Below, in pieces: positions 8,581 to 16,653 of a stretch of 45,662 bases of DNA. Positions within the stretch are counted from its first letter, which is position 1. Every line of letters starts with the position of its first letter. The notes beneath the pieces are model-generated. The model was not told the DNA's origin, did no database searches, and was given only the letters and a program-made list of their open reading frames with translations. This DNA is from Nocardiopsis potens DSM 45234 (GTDB taxonomy: Bacteria > Actinomycetota > Actinomycetes > Streptosporangiales > Streptosporangiaceae): contig NZ_ANBB01000029.1 in the NCBI RefSeq assembly GCF_000341105.1, forward strand, positions 1 through 45,662, read 5' to 3'. The position numbers and the translations under genes are program-made.

Positions 8581-9665
8581 CCGGCGGTCCCGGCGGCCGG
8601 CTTGCCCGCGTAGTGCCGCTCGACCTCGCGGATGAGGCCCTCCATCGCGGCGTGGCCGGGGGCGTTGACGGTGTCGTCGAGCCGGGTGCGGACCGGCAGC
8701 CCGGCGGCCGCGGCGGCGTCGGCGAACACGCCGGGGTCGGTGGTGCGGAAGCCGTGCTCGGCGGCGAGGCGCTGCAGCTCGGGGTCCTCGGTGAGCAGCC
8801 GGCCGACCTCGTCCCCGGCGCCGGTGAGCGGCAGCACGGTGTGCGCCGAGACGGCGGTCGGGGCGGGGTAGAGCACCGCGGCCTCCTCCGGCAGCTCGCC
8901 GGCGGCCCCGGCGGCGACGTACTGCGACTCGTAGGCCCACAGCAGCGGGGTGTGCCCCGGCCCCAGCGCGATGTAGGAGTCGAAGGGCTGCCGGGAGGTG
9001 TCCGGCGGCCCGCCCTGGTCCAGGAAGAGCGGGACGGCGCGCTCGGCGACGCCGGGGGCGGGGCCGCTGACCACCTCCTCGCCGTTGAGCAGGTAGCCGA
9101 CGACCGCCAGGTACATCGCGGCGGAGTTGGAGGTGCGCGGGTCGGTGGTGCGGATCAGCACGGTGTTGCGGCCGGTGCCCTCAGGGGCGCCGCCGGGCAG
9201 GTCGCGCCAGCGGGTGCCGTCCTCGGCCAGGTCGAGGTAGGCGGCCATGTCCAGGGTCCAGGTGCCGTCGCCGGCCGGTGCGGCGGCCTCGGCGCGCTGC
9301 AGGGCCTCGGCCACCGGCCGGTGGCTCAGCACCACCATGGGGGAGAAGAACGGGCGGTGCTCGCGGTCGACGCCGTGCCGGGTGCGGAACGCCTCGGCGG
9401 CGGGGGCGCCGCTGGGGAAGGCGAAGTCCACGCCCCCGGTGTCGGCGGTGGTGATGGCCCGCGACCCCCGGCCGCGGACCTGCACCCGGTAGCCCAGCTC
9501 GGCGAAGCGGTCGCGGACCGCCTCGTCGGCGAAGAACCCCTCCTTCTCCGAACCGACCAGGCCGGTGACCTCGGTGACCGAGGCCCGGGCGTGGACGTTC
9601 CACAGCACGGCCGCCGCGCCCAGCAGCACGGCGGCCGCCACCGCGGCGACGGCGGCTCGCTTCAT
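8577..9665 (-). CDS. membrane-anchored solute-binding-like protein, partner of the VWA lipoprotein
   Basis: This is a 362-residue protein with one N-terminal hydrophobic segment (about residues 4-22, Ala/Val/Leu-rich) and no clear lipobox or cleavage site, so it is probably an anchored extracytoplasmic protein. The rest looks like a type II binding-protein fold, including a GVDFAFPSG segment and an RTTDPRTSNSAAMYLAVVGY segment typical of ligand-contact loops. The downstream lipoprotein gene starts inside its stop codon (ATGA at 8577-8580). No permease or ATPase gene accompanies the pair, so transport is not obvious; sensing or capturing a ligand for the VWA partner is an inference. The start ATG at 9665 is preceded by GGAG (CCGAAGGAGTCCG). 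Confidence 0.8.
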   Translation of the reverse strand: MKRAAVAAVAAAVLLGAAAVLWNVHARASVTEVTGLVGSEKEGFFADEAVRDRFAELGYRVQVRGRGSRAITTADTGGVDFAFPSGAPAAEAFRTRHGVDREHRPFFSPMVVLSHRPVAEALQRAEAAAPAGDGTWTLDMAAYLDLAEDGTRWRDLPGGAPEGTGRNTVLIRTTDPRTSNSAAMYLAVVGYLLNGEEVVSGPAPGVAERAVPLFLDQGGPPDTSRQPFDSYIALGPGHTPLLWAYESQYVAAGAAGELPEEAAVLYPAPTAVSAHTVLPLTGAGDEVGRLLTEDPELQRLAAEHGFRTTDPGVFADAAAAAGLPVRTRLDDTVNAPGHAAMEGLIREVERHYAGKPAAGTAG

Positions 9666-10101
9666 CGGACTCCTTCGGGGGGCAGGAGACCCCGCCCCGG
9701 GGGAGGGGCGGGAGGACCGAGTGTCGCCGCTGTGCGCGGCCGGTGCGGGAGGTTCCGCTGAACCGAAAGGGCGAATGCGGAGAAGACCGGGTGAACCGCG
9801 CGGGCGGCGGGGGCGCCGGCCCCGCGGGCGCGCAGGGGCGGGAGAGGAGGCGGGCCGCCCCGCCGAAGAGAAAACGCGAACAACGCATTCACATTTATCG
9901 GCCGCCTCGGCGAATTCGATTCAGGGGGATCATGAACATGACTTCACGTCCATTGGTGAATCGCTTCGACCTGTGTTGATGCATTTCCATGTGCGGAATT
10001 CGGCGATCCGGTCTAATCTCTCCCGGAAAGGCGGCGGAAAGGATCCCGTAAAGGGGTGGCCTTTGCTGCGCTGTTTTCCGACCGATCCGCCGGGAGGGCG
10101 T
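9666..10101. other. 436-bp divergent intergenic region
   Basis: The left part (9666-9870) is GC-rich. The right part (about 9870-10090) is much AT-richer than the surroundings and should hold the promoter of the NmrA-like operon. GAATGCG (9773) and its reverse CGCATTC (9889) occur about 115 bp apart. A 15-codon open frame (9932-9979) is listed separately. No RNA element is recognised. Confidence 0.5.
9932..9979 (+). CDS. possible 15-residue leader peptide upstream of the NmrA-like operon
   Basis: An ATG just after AGGGGGA opens a 15-codon frame reading MNMTSRPLVNRFDLC and ending in TGA, 122 bp upstream of the oxidoreductase start. The frame uses AT-richer codons and ends Asp-Leu-Cys, faintly like actinobacterial cysteine-linked leader peptides (Arg-His-x-Asp-Leu...Cys). 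The usual Ser-Ala-x-Cys tail is absent and no attenuator hairpin was found. This is a weak call; a chance frame in the 5' leader is equally possible. Confidence 0.2.
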   Translation: MNMTSRPLVNRFDLC

Positions 10102-11004
10102 ATGACGATATTGGTCACCGGAGCCACCGGGAACATCGGGAGGAGGGTGGTCGCCGGCCTGCTCGCCGCCGGGCGGCCGGTGCGGGCCATGACCCGCGAC
10201 CCGGAGGCCGCGGCGGCCCTGCTGCCGGCCGGCGCCCGGATCGTCCGGGGCGACTTCGAGGACCCGGACACCTGGGAGGCCGCCCTGGACGGGGTGGACC
10301 GGGTGCACCTGTTCCCCTTCGTCGACCCGGCCCCCGCACAGGGCCCCGGGTTCATCGGGGCGGCCGTGGACGCCGGGGTCCGCCGGTTCGCGGTGCACTC
10401 GGCGGCCGCCGCCGGGTTCCCCTACCAGGGCGACCCCGGCGACGCCTCGCTCACGCCCTACCGCCGCCACCTCGCCGACGAGCGCGAGGCCCACCTCGCG
10501 GTGGAGCGCGCGGTGGAGGCGAGCGGCGCCGAGTGGACGCACGTCCGCCCCGGGCTGCTCGCCGCGGGCACCCTGGACCGGGCCGCGGAGATCCGGGCCG
10601 GGGAGGTGCGCTCCCCCTACCCGGGGGCCAGGTCCACCCTGGTGCACGAGGCCGACGTCGCCGAGGTCGCGGTCGCCGCCCTGGTCACCGACGACCACCT
10701 GGGGTGCGCCCACACCGTCACCGGTCCCGAGCCGCTCACCGAGGCGGAGCAGGTCGCCGCCGTCGCCCGGGCCGTCGGCCGCGAGGTCCGGTTCACCGAG
10801 ATCACCCCCGAGCAGGCCCGCCGCGAGTGGTACGACCCGGAGCGGGGCGTCACCCGCGAGGTCCTGGACCGGACGCTGGAGATGATGGCCGCCGCCGAGA
10901 CCGCCGACCAGGTCCCGCCCACCGACACCTACCGCCGCATCACCGGCCGCCCGCCGCGCACCTACGCCCGGTGGGCCCGCGACCACCGAGAGGACTTCGC
11001 ATGA
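10102..11004 (+). CDS. NmrA-like NAD(P)-binding oxidoreductase (first of tandem pair)
   Basis: This is a 300-residue cytoplasmic protein of the atypical SDR/NmrA family. The N-terminal dinucleotide-binding motif is TGATGNIG, followed by RAMTRDP at the end of the second strand, a basic site consistent with NADPH use. No classical Tyr-x-x-x-Lys catalytic pair is visible. Residues around WTHVRPGLLA match the family's central strand. Relatives act as quinone or azo reductases or as redox sensors, so the substrate cannot be assigned. The ATG at 10102 follows GGGAGG. Its stop overlaps the next start (ATGA), and the two proteins share the C-terminal TGRPPRTYA/FA-WARDH signature, indicating tandem duplication. 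Confidence 0.85.
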   Translation: MTILVTGATGNIGRRVVAGLLAAGRPVRAMTRDPEAAAALLPAGARIVRGDFEDPDTWEAALDGVDRVHLFPFVDPAPAQGPGFIGAAVDAGVRRFAVHSAAAAGFPYQGDPGDASLTPYRRHLADEREAHLAVERAVEASGAEWTHVRPGLLAAGTLDRAAEIRAGEVRSPYPGARSTLVHEADVAEVAVAALVTDDHLGCAHTVTGPEPLTEAEQVAAVARAVGREVRFTEITPEQARREWYDPERGVTREVLDRTLEMMAAAETADQVPPTDTYRRITGRPPRTYARWARDHREDFA

Positions 11005-11852
11005 GCCGCGCACCCGTCATCCTGGTCACCGGCGCCACCGGCAGGGTCGGTCGGCACGTCGTCTCCGGCCTGCTGCGGGCCGGCGCGCACGTCCGGGCGC
11101 TGACCCGGAACCCGGACGCGGCCGGGCTCCCGCGTGAGGCGGAGGTCTTCCGCGGCGACCTGGCCGACCCGCCCTCCCTGGCCCGCGCCCTGCGCGGCGC
11201 CGAGCGGCTCTACCTGTTCCCGCACCCGCAGACCGCCCGCGAGGTCACCGCCATGGCCCGGGAGGCGGGGGTGCGCCGCACCGTGGTGCTCTCCGGGGCG
11301 CTGGCCGACGACGAGCCCGACGACCACCGCGGCTACCGCCCGGTGGAGGAGGCGGCCCGCTCCTCCGGCATGGACTGGACCCTGGTCCGCCCGGGCGAGT
11401 TCGCCGCGAACTGGCTGGACCACGCCGAGGCCGTCCGCACCCGGCGCGAGGTCCGCCGCCCGTTCGCCGCAGCGGTCACCCGCCCCGTGCACGAGGCGGA
11501 CACCGCCGCGGTGGCGGTGGAGGCCCTGCTCGGCGGCGGCCACGCCGGCGCCGCGTACACCTTCGGCGGCCCGGAGGAGCTGACCGCGGTCGAGCAGGTC
11601 GCCGCCATCGCCGACGCGATCGGCGAGCGGATCCGGTTCACCGAGCTCACCCCGGAGCAGACCCGCCGCGAGTGGCACGACCCGGAGCAGGGCGTCACCC
11701 GCGAGGTGATCGACTGGCTGCTCGACCTCTACGGCTCGGCCGCCTCCACCTCGGACCGGACCGGAGGCGCCGCCGCGATCCGGCAGGTCACCGGCCGCCC
11801 GCCGCGCACCTTCGCCCAATGGGCCCGCGACCACGCGGACGCCTTCCGCTGA
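11001..11852 (+). CDS. NmrA-like NAD(P)-binding oxidoreductase (second of tandem pair)
   Basis: This is a 283-residue paralogue of the preceding protein, translationally coupled to it through a 4-bp ATGA overlap. It has the nucleotide-binding TGATGRVG motif, RALTRNP after strand 2, and the WTLVRPGEFAANW segment matching WTHVRPG of its neighbour. It is shorter in the middle and carries a Ser/Thr/Gly-rich insertion near residue 255. Having two related reductases in one message suggests either a heterodimer or two substrates of one class; neither can be shown from sequence. Confidence 0.85.
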   Translation: MSRAPVILVTGATGRVGRHVVSGLLRAGAHVRALTRNPDAAGLPREAEVFRGDLADPPSLARALRGAERLYLFPHPQTAREVTAMAREAGVRRTVVLSGALADDEPDDHRGYRPVEEAARSSGMDWTLVRPGEFAANWLDHAEAVRTRREVRRPFAAAVTRPVHEADTAAVAVEALLGGGHAGAAYTFGGPEELTAVEQVAAIADAIGERIRFTELTPEQTRREWHDPEQGVTREVIDWLLDLYGSAASTSDRTGGAAAIRQVTGRPPRTFAQWARDHADAFR

Positions 11853-11923
11853 CCCCCGGCCCGGCCGCCTCCCGGCCCCGGGGGCGGCCGGGCCGCTCCT
11901 TCGCCGAATGTCCGCGAAACACG

Positions 11924-12208
11924 GTGCGGTCGGCCGATGACCTGGTGAGGTGGTACCGGAACGACATCCCGGCCGCAGAGCGCCTCTGCGGCGAGCACAC
12001 CGACCAGAGCGGGGAGCGAAAGGCGACCGGACGGGAGCGGGAGTCCTGGGAGGCCCTGGAACGGGAGCTCTGCGCCGCGGGCGCCGATCCGGCGGAGATC
12101 GCGGAGGGCACCCGGCGCCTGCTCGCCCGGGCGTCCGCCCCGAGGCGCCCTCGGGCGCAGGGCCGGAAGGGCGCCTCTGTCCCGCCGCGGGTCACAGCGC
12201 GCCGGTGA
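11924..12208 (+). CDS. small hypothetical protein
   Basis: This is a 94-codon frame downstream of the NmrA-like pair with protein-like composition: a hydrophilic start, then an amphipathic stretch WEALERELCAAGADPAEIAE that looks like two helices, and a basic low-complexity tail. Third positions are strongly G/C, as in real genes here. The GTG at 11924 is the likely start; a GTG at 11945 is an alternative. The ribosome site is weak. Its 3' end overlaps the convergent SDR gene by 17 bp. No family is recognised. Confidence 0.4.
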   Translation: MRSADDLVRWYRNDIPAAERLCGEHTDQSGERKATGRERESWEALERELCAAGADPAEIAEGTRRLLARASAPRRPRAQGRKGASVPPRVTARR

Positions 12209-12953
12209 GGCCGCCCGCGTCCACCGTCAGGGTCGTTCCGCTGATGTAGCGGGAGCGGTCCGAGAGCAGGAAGAGGACGGACTCCGCGACCTCGGCGGGG
12301 GTGCCGATCCGGGCGGCCGGGTTCTTCCGGTGCAGGTCGGCCAGGAGCTCTTCGCGCATGCCGCCGAGCATCGGGGTGTCGATGACGCCGGGGCACACCG
12401 CGTTGACCCGGACGCCGTGCGGGGCGTACTCCACGGCCAGGGAGCGGGTGAGCCCGATCAGGGCGTGCTTGCTCGCGGTGTAGGGGGCGGACAGGCTGTC
12501 GGCCGTGCGCAGGCCCGCCACCGAGGAGCAGTTGACGATCGACCCGGACCCCTGGGCCGCCATGATCGCCAGTTCGCCGCACAGGCTGCGCCAGGCGCCC
12601 TTGAGGTTGACCTCCACCACCCGGTCGAAGCCCTCCTCCCCGGCCTCGTGGGAGGGGGTGCCGTGCAGCGGGCCGCCGCCGTCGGCCACCCCCGCGGCGT
12701 TGAACGCCCCGCGCAGGTCGCCCGGGAGGGCGCGGACCCGCTCGAACAGCGCGTCCATGTCGTCCCGCCGGGCGACGTCGGCCCGGACGAACACGGCGCG
12801 GCGGCGCCGGTCCGGTTCCAGGGAGGCGGCGACCTCCGCCGCGGCCTCCTCGTTTCGGCCGCTGAAGACGACGGTGGCGCCCTCGATGCCGGCCAGCAGG
12901 CGGACGGTCTCCGCCCCGATCCCGGATGTCCCTCCGACGACCAGGTACTTCAT
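12192..12953 (-). CDS. short-chain dehydrogenase/reductase (classical SDR)
   Basis: This is a 253-residue classical SDR. It has GGTSGIG for cofactor binding (residues 7-13), an Arg after strand 2 (SGRN) favouring NADPH, NAAG (85-88), catalytic Ser143/Ser144 in NCSSVAG, Tyr158-x-x-x-Lys162, and the C-terminal SGTTLTVDAG. The start at 12953 has GGGGAG ten bases upstream. An in-frame ATG at 12986 overlaps the preceding stop codon (ATGA) and would add 11 residues. In either case the gene directly follows the synthase fusion on the same message. A natural job is reduction of the keto group made by that synthase; this is inferred from context. Confidence 0.9.
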   Translation of the reverse strand: MKYLVVGGTSGIGAETVRLLAGIEGATVVFSGRNEEAAAEVAASLEPDRRRRAVFVRADVARRDDMDALFERVRALPGDLRGAFNAAGVADGGGPLHGTPSHEAGEEGFDRVVEVNLKGAWRSLCGELAIMAAQGSGSIVNCSSVAGLRTADSLSAPYTASKHALIGLTRSLAVEYAPHGVRVNAVCPGVIDTPMLGGMREELLADLHRKNPAARIGTPAEVAESVLFLLSDRSRYISGTTLTVDAGGLTGAL

Positions 12954-12982
12954 CGGTGTCGTGCTCCCCTCGGAGTGGGCGG

Positions 12983-15900
12983 TCATGGGCGCGCGGCCCG
13001 GACGGCGCGGGCGACCCGCTCGGCCAGGCCCGGCAGCGCGGCCCGGTCGTGCACGGCGCTCACCGTGGTGCGCACCGCGTTGACGGCGCCGGGCGACGCC
13101 GAGGCGACCGGCAGCCCGTAGATCCCCGCGGACAGCAGCGCGGCGTGGGCCTCCTCGACCTCGGCGGGGCCCGGCAGCACCAGCGGCACGATCGCCGCCT
13201 GCGCCCCGCCGATGTCCAGCCCGGCCCCGCGCAGCGCCTCCCGCCAGGTCCGGGCGTTGGCCTGGAGCCGCCCCGCCAGCGCGGCGCCGTCGTCGAGCAG
13301 GGACCGGGCGGCGCGGTGCGCCATGAAGGCGTGGACCGGGGCGAGGCCGGTGGAGTACACCGCGCCCCGCCGGGCCGGCAGGCCGCCGAGGACCTCCCGG
13401 GGGCCGGCGAGGTAGCCGCCGCTGGAGCCCAGGGCCTTGGCCAGGGTGCCGGTGCGGACCACCGGGCCGGGCTCCGCCCCGCCGAAGTGCTCGGACACGC
13501 CGCGCCCGGTCGGCCCGAGCTGGCCGAGGGACCCGGCCTCGTCGACCAGGAGCAGGCAGCCGTGGCGCTCGGCCGCCCCGCGCAGCGCGGGCAGGTCGGT
13601 GATGTCGCCACCGATGCCGAACAGCCCCTCGGTGACGACCACCCTGCGCCGGGCGGGGGCGGCGGTGGCGATCAGCTCTTCGAGGTGCCCGGGGTCGTTG
13701 TGGCGGAAGAAGTCGAACCGGGCGCCGCTGAGGACGCACCCGTCCAGGAGGGAGCGGTGCGCCCGCTCGTCGACGAAGAGGTGGTCGCCGGGGCCCGCCA
13801 GGCCGGTGAGGGCGGTGAGGTTGGCGAGGTAGGCCGAGCTGAAGAGCAGGGCGGCCTCGGTGCCGTGCAGCTCGCACACGGCCTCGGCCAGCCTCTGGTG
13901 CCAGAGGGTGTGCGCGTTCACCTCGGCGGAGCCGTGCGAGTGCAGCGGCAGGCCGGAGGAGAGGAACTCCTCCAGGGCCCCGCGGTCGGCGTTGCGCCCG
14001 CCCAGGCCGAGGTAGTCGTTGGAGCAGCAGTGAGCGAAGGCGCGGCCGCCGAAGGCGATCTCGGTGGTGGACACCCGGGTGACCGGGCCCGGGCCGGCCG
14101 GTGCTCCCGAGCGGGGCGCCCCGGCGGGAGGCCCGGCGTCCGAGCGGGGCGCTCCGGTGGGCGGCCTTCCCTCCGCGAGGGGCGGTCCGCCGTCCGGGAG
14201 GGGAGGGCGGCCGGACAGCGCGGAGCGCACCTCGGCCAGGCTCATCCCCGGGTGCAGCCCCGGCGGGCGCCGCTCGGCGGGCCCGTCCGCCAGCAGGCCG
14301 GCGAGGGACAGGAAGCGCAGCGAGTCGATGCCCAGCTCGCGGAGGGGGACGTCCTCGGGGGGAGCGGCGGTGCCGGTGTGCCGGCGGACGAACTCGGCGG
14401 CGGCGTCGGCGCCGGACCCGGCCGCGGCCTCGCCGGCCTCCCCGGGTGCGGCCTCCCCGGCGGCGCGGGAGCGGGCCTCGCGCCGGAGCGCCTCCAGGTC
14501 GATCTTGCCGTTGGCGGTCAGCGGCAGGGCCCGGCGGGTGACGACATGGTGCGGGACCGCGTAGCGGGGCAGGCGCCCGGCGAGGAAGGAGCGGAAGCCC
14601 GCCGGGGAGAACTCCACCGCCTCGTCCGCGGGGACCACGAAGGACACCAGCGTCGGCAGGCCGTCGACGTCGACGGCCACCGTCGCCGCGTCGGCGGCCT
14701 GCGGGTGCGCCCGGCACGCGGAGCTCACCTCGGTCGTCTCCACCCGGTGGCCGGAGATCTTGACCTGGCCGTCGATCCGGCCGGCGCCGACCACCCCCAG
14801 GCCCGGCGCGGCATGGCCCAGGTCCCCGGTCAGGTAGGCGCGGCGGGGGCGGGGCGCGCCCGGCAGGCGGTCGCGGAAGGGGCCGCGGTCCGGCGCGGGG
14901 GCATCGAGGTAGCCCAGCGCGAGCTGCTCGCTGACCACCGCGACCTCGCCGGTCTCGTAGGGGAGGCGGGGGGTGCCGCCGCCGGCCCCGACCACCAGGA
15001 TCCCGGTGTCCTTCATCCCCCGCCCCAGGGGGACGACCGGGGGCAGCGCCGCGATCTCCCCGGAGGTCGGCGGCACCTCGAAGCAGGCGACGGCGCGCTG
15101 GGTCTCGGTGGAGCCGTACAGGTTGAGGATGCGGGCGGCCGGCGCCGCGCGGCGCAGCCGCAGGGCCTGGTCCCGGGCGAGCGGGGCGCCGACGGAGAGG
15201 AGCAGCCGCAGGTCGGGCAGGCCGCCGCCGTCGCGGTCCAGGGCGGGGGCGAGGACCGGGTTGAGGCAGACCGCCTCGACCCGCTCGCGCCGCAGCCACG
15301 CGGCGAGTTCCGCCGGGTCCTCCGCCGCCCCCTCCTCGGGCACGCTGATCGAGCCGCCGAGGAACAGCGGGGTCATCAGGTCCCGCTGCAGCGGGTCGTG
15401 GCCGAGGCTGGAGCACATGCCGAAGCGGGCGCCGGCCAGCGGCCCGAACCGCTCGTCCATCCAGTCGTAGAAGCAGGTGAGGGAGGCGTAGCGGCCCGCC
15501 ACCGCCTTGGGGGTGCCGGTGGTGCCGGAGGTGAAGGTGACGACGGCGCAGTCGTCGGGGCCGAACACGTCCCCCCTTCCCGCGCCGGGCGGGGGAGGCG
15601 CCTGCTCGGCCGCCGCGACCGCGTCCGCGCCCATGACCGGGAACCCGGCCGGCGCCCCTCCGCGCCCGGCGAGGTCGACGACCAGGTCCGGGGCGAGGGC
15701 CTTCGCGCAGGCCTCGATGTAGTGCGCGGGGTGGCGGGGGTCGACGAGCGCGACCGCGGTGCCGTTCCCGAAGGCGGCGAGCACCGCCGCCACCAGGTGC
15801 TCGTCGCGCCGGGGGAGGATCAGGGCGCGCGACCCCCGGCCCAGCCCCCGGGCGCGCAGCGCGGCGGAGAGCGCGGCGGCCCGCCGCGCCAGGGCGCCGT

Positions 15901-16504
15901 AGGAGAGGGCGGCGCCGGGGGCGCGCACCGCGGGCCGGCCGGGGTGCAGGCGGGCCAGTCGCTCGAAGCGGCCGGTGAGGCCCTCGGCGGGCGGCGGGTC
16001 GGCGGCGGGCAGGGACGGGGCGAACGCCCTCCGCATCTCGGCCTCGCGCCGCGCCGGGTCGCCCAGTCCGGACTCGGGCAGGCCGGTGAGCGCGCGCACC
16101 GCCTTCTCCACGACGCCGCCGAGCCCGTGCAGGGCCCGTTCCCCGTGCGGGACGCGCACCTCCACCCGGGCGCCGCCTCCGGCGGAGGCGACCGCGATCG
16201 CGGTTCGCGGCGGGGGCCGCTCCGCGAGCGCGTCCGGGGCGCGGTCGGCGTCGACGATCGCGTGCACGGGGCCGGGCGGGAGGCCGCCGCCGTCCCCCGG
16301 CTGCACCGCCTCCCCGGGGAAGGCGCCGTCGAGCAGCCGGTGGAGGTCGCGGACGGCGCACAGCACGTGCTCCTTGCCCAGCTCCACCGAGAAGCGGTGC
16401 ACCCGGACGGCGTCCTCCGGCCGCGGGCGGCCGTCCGGGGCGGGGGACCGCGCACCGGGACGGTTCCGGATATCGAATTCCGGAAAAGAGCACTCGTGTC
16501 GCAA
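12983..16504 (-). CDS. NRPS-like fusion: N-terminal domain of unknown type, adenylation, carrier protein, alpha-oxoamine synthase
   Basis: This is an 1173-residue fusion. Residues 1-170 have no recognised domain. Residues about 175-675 are an adenylation domain: FTSGTTGTPKA (324-334), NLYGSTET (461-468), YLTGD (557-561), GRIDGQVKISGHRVE (575-589) and PLTANGKIDL (661-670). Its SLGHDPLQRDLMTPLFLGG segment resembles alpha-aminoadipate-reductase (Lys2-type) domains. A carrier domain follows with phosphopantetheine Ser728 in LGIDSL. After a Pro-rich linker (about 765-808), residues 815-1170 are a PLP-dependent alpha-oxoamine synthase: CSNDYLGLG, VTEGLFGIGGDITDL, Asp988 and the PLP Lys1023 in TLAKALGSSGG. 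The usual Asp-Glu-Ala-His reads DEAGS (Gly991). Predicted chemistry is loading of an acid as a thioester and decarboxylative condensation with an amino acid to give an aminoketone. The TTG at 16504 follows AGGGGGA. Confidence 0.9.
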   Translation of the reverse strand: MRHECSFPEFDIRNRPGARSPAPDGRPRPEDAVRVHRFSVELGKEHVLCAVRDLHRLLDGAFPGEAVQPGDGGGLPPGPVHAIVDADRAPDALAERPPPRTAIAVASAGGGARVEVRVPHGERALHGLGGVVEKAVRALTGLPESGLGDPARREAEMRRAFAPSLPAADPPPAEGLTGRFERLARLHPGRPAVRAPGAALSYGALARRAAALSAALRARGLGRGSRALILPRRDEHLVAAVLAAFGNGTAVALVDPRHPAHYIEACAKALAPDLVVDLAGRGGAPAGFPVMGADAVAAAEQAPPPPGAGRGDVFGPDDCAVVTFTSGTTGTPKAVAGRYASLTCFYDWMDERFGPLAGARFGMCSSLGHDPLQRDLMTPLFLGGSISVPEEGAAEDPAELAAWLRRERVEAVCLNPVLAPALDRDGGGLPDLRLLLSVGAPLARDQALRLRRAAPAARILNLYGSTETQRAVACFEVPPTSGEIAALPPVVPLGRGMKDTGILVVGAGGGTPRLPYETGEVAVVSEQLALGYLDAPAPDRGPFRDRLPGAPRPRRAYLTGDLGHAAPGLGVVGAGRIDGQVKISGHRVETTEVSSACRAHPQAADAATVAVDVDGLPTLVSFVVPADEAVEFSPAGFRSFLAGRLPRYAVPHHVVTRRALPLTANGKIDLEALRREARSRAAGEAAPGEAGEAAAGSGADAAAEFVRRHTGTAAPPEDVPLRELGIDSLRFLSLAGLLADGPAERRPPGLHPGMSLAEVRSALSGRPPLPDGGPPLAEGRPPTGAPRSDAGPPAGAPRSGAPAGPGPVTRVSTTEIAFGGRAFAHCCSNDYLGLGGRNADRGALEEFLSSGLPLHSHGSAEVNAHTLWHQRLAEAVCELHGTEAALLFSSAYLANLTALTGLAGPGDHLFVDERAHRSLLDGCVLSGARFDFFRHNDPGHLEELIATAAPARRRVVVTEGLFGIGGDITDLPALRGAAERHGCLLLVDEAGSLGQLGPTGRGVSEHFGGAEPGPVVRTGTLAKALGSSGGYLAGPREVLGGLPARRGAVYSTGLAPVHAFMAHRAARSLLDDGAALAGRLQANARTWREALRGAGLDIGGAQAAIVPLVLPGPAEVEEAHAALLSAGIYGLPVASASPGAVNAVRTTVSAVHDRAALPGLAERVARAVRAARP

Positions 16505-16653
16505 GCGTTTCCCCCTAGGTGATTCGGGTGATTCAGGACTTGCGGGAAACCCCCGTCAGATCTCCCCGTGCGGCCCCGTTCGTACCTCACCGGAAAGGGA
16601 AGAAGTATCTTGCCGCCGCGCCCCGCCGATCTTCCTGCGAGGTGAAGAACCAG
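16505..16653. promoter_or_regulatory. divergent promoter region of the synthase fusion and the glutamine-synthetase-like gene
   Basis: These 149 bp separate the two oppositely transcribed genes. A 9-bp tandem direct repeat, GGTGATTCG then GGTGATTCA (16518-16535), sits immediately upstream of the synthase ribosome site (minus-strand AGGGGG, 16511-16517). TATCTT near 16606 is a possible -10 for the ligase gene. Both genes are probably co-regulated from here. Confidence 0.5.

Noticed and set aside
12926-16522. A 1198-codon open frame on the plus strand
   Set aside because: It lies antisense to the synthase fusion, is Gly/Ala/Arg/Val-rich with no domain, and arises because GC-ending codons on one strand rarely give stops on the other.
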